Source of the DNA: Helianthus annuus
Taxonomy: Eukaryota; Streptophyta; Magnoliopsida; Asterales; Asteraceae
NCBI RefSeq assembly: GCF_002127325.2
Contig: NC_035448.2
Span: 127,570,561-127,634,560 of the forward strand
Direction: 5' to 3'
DNA length: 64,000 bases
Shown: one piece after another, positions 63,259 through 64,000 of the stretch
How the letters are laid out: every line of letters starts with the position of its first letter
Position numbering within the stretch: position 1 is the first letter of the stretch
Made by a program: the position numbers and the translations under genes
The notes under the pieces: model-generated
The model's database searches: none
Told to the model about the DNA's origin: nothing
The model's input: only the letters and a program-made list of their open reading frames with translations

Positions 63259-64000
63259 ATCGTCATCATTCAAAGGTGCTTAGATTAGTCATTAATGATC
63301 ACGACTATTCCACCTTACGTATTTTCTATGTCGAAACTACCGTTCGACCTCATTATTTATTAATTTAACTTATCAAAAGTTAACTACTTTTGATCACATG
63401 ATTTACACAGTTAAGTCTAATTCAACATGATGTTTAGAACCCTTTATCACTTCACAATTCACATAATTTTCCATATTATTCAAATGCGCATTTTATTCGA
63501 AATTTCAACATTTAGCTTTCTCTTAGGCATTATATCAAGCACCTAGTCAGCATTCTTTTATAAAATTTAACAATCAAACTTATGGCTACCTATCTTGCCA
63601 ATTTCAACATCTTTTACTAGATAATCATCAAATTCATGGTTCAATGTCAAGATTAACTTCATAGAGTTCAAATAACACTAGTTTGACAATCATGATTCTA
63701 GTGTTCATCATGTTTCTACAAAACCCATTAAACACCCATAATGGATGATCATGAACTTTATAATTTCAACACTAATTCAACTAGTTATTGACTAGGGTTT
63801 ACTCCTAGACATGTTTTCATTACTAATTTCATCTAAGCATCAATCGATCAAGCTCAGATTTCGATTTCTAACATTCATCAAAATTTCAAGATGTAATCTA
63901 AAGACAAAATTTAACATACCTTGTGATCCTTTCACTTAGGTGATCACTAATATGAACTTGGATTTTGATTTGGGACTGATTTGGCCTTTCAATTTGATCA

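Larger units (their letters stand above)
50060..64000 (-). mobile_element. Minus-strand, coding-poor LTR retrotransposon (Tekay/Del-like ends), runs off window
   Basis: Two LTR copies in the same orientation (50060-51864 and 54440 to beyond 64000) flank a 2.6-kb interior. A tRNA-iMet-like PBS lies at the 54440 side and a PPT at the 51864 side, both on the minus strand, so the element reads right to left. LTR ends TGTAACACCC...GGGTGTTACA and this PBS/PPT style resemble Tekay/Del chromoviruses. No Gag or Pol could be recognised in the interior, so it appears non-autonomous or deeply eroded. The right LTR contains the Athila-like copy 2. Confidence 0.82.
54440..64000 (-). repeat. 5' LTR (minus orientation), interrupted by Athila-like copy 2 and cut by window end
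   Basis: 54440-55955 and 63264-64000 are the two halves, separated by the nested element and its ATCGT duplication. The halves align with 50060 to about 51401 of the other LTR. It has about 0.9 kb that the other LTR lacks (around 54814-55778). Some 460 bp of its end must lie beyond the window. Confidence 0.88.

Noticed and set aside
1..64000. Host tRNA, rRNA or snoRNA genes
   Set aside because: No cloverleaf-compatible sequence with A and B boxes at tRNA spacing or rRNA segment was recognised; the tRNA-like words found are primer binding sites.

Overview
The window is plant nuclear DNA, almost certainly from a eudicot and most likely from the daisy family (Asteraceae). The reasons are AT-rich intergenic sequence, several plant-type LTR retrotransposons nested in one another, and protein and LTR-end types (a Sirevirus with a post-pol ORF, Tat with an antisense gene, long LTRs ending in GGTGTGACA or GGTGTTACA) that I associate with Asteraceae genomes. 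The family assignment is inference. No host protein-coding gene, rRNA or tRNA could be supported. Every convincing coding region belongs to a transposable element.

Layout. 1-2047 is the right-hand part of a long plus-oriented LTR cut by the window edge. 2048-10756 is AT-rich intergenic DNA with small elements and repeats: an element with terminal inverted repeats and a long GA microsatellite, a GC-rich degenerate tandem repeat, a nested fold-back sequence, a Helitron-type 3' end, a SINE-like sequence and a MITE-like element. 10762-30689 is a complete Ty1/Copia Sirevirus (SIRE/Maximus type; LTRs of about 740 bp, 5-bp TSD TTACT) with gag, protease, integrase, RT-RNase H and a long post-pol third ORF, all broken by a few stops and frameshifts. 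Its pol is split by a 7.3-kb Athila-like element (15165-22433) that has LTRs, tRNA-Asp-type PBS and PPT but no protease, RT or integrase. 31099-32692 is a dead PIF/Harbinger transposon with TTA target duplications. 32777-48592 is a Ty3/gypsy Tat element (895-bp LTRs, TSD GGTTA) with gag-PR-RT-RH-second RNase H-INT. Its integrase is interrupted by a 3.5-kb apparent solo LTR (38441-41984), and a multi-exon gene runs antisense behind pol. From 50060 to beyond the window end lies a minus-strand, coding-poor LTR element whose PBS and PPT resemble chromovirus elements of the Tekay/Del type. Its upstream LTR carries a second copy of the Athila-like element (55956-63258, TSD ATCGT).

How the parts relate. 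The window records repeated retrotransposition: each nested element is flanked by its own target-site duplication, and by rough eye counts of LTR divergence the nested Athila-like copy (under 1%) is younger than its Sirevirus host (about 3%). The Athila-like elements would need enzymes from a related autonomous element.

The most interesting signal is in this Athila-like family. Both copies carry pairs of short interrupted dyads (CACG-N3/4-CGTG) with an invariant 9-nt linker, so the motif starts are always 20 or 21 bp apart. There are 14 such groups per element, at matching places in two diverged copies. The same copies also preserve two small ORFs: a zinc-knuckle mini-Gag and a small helical protein of unknown function.
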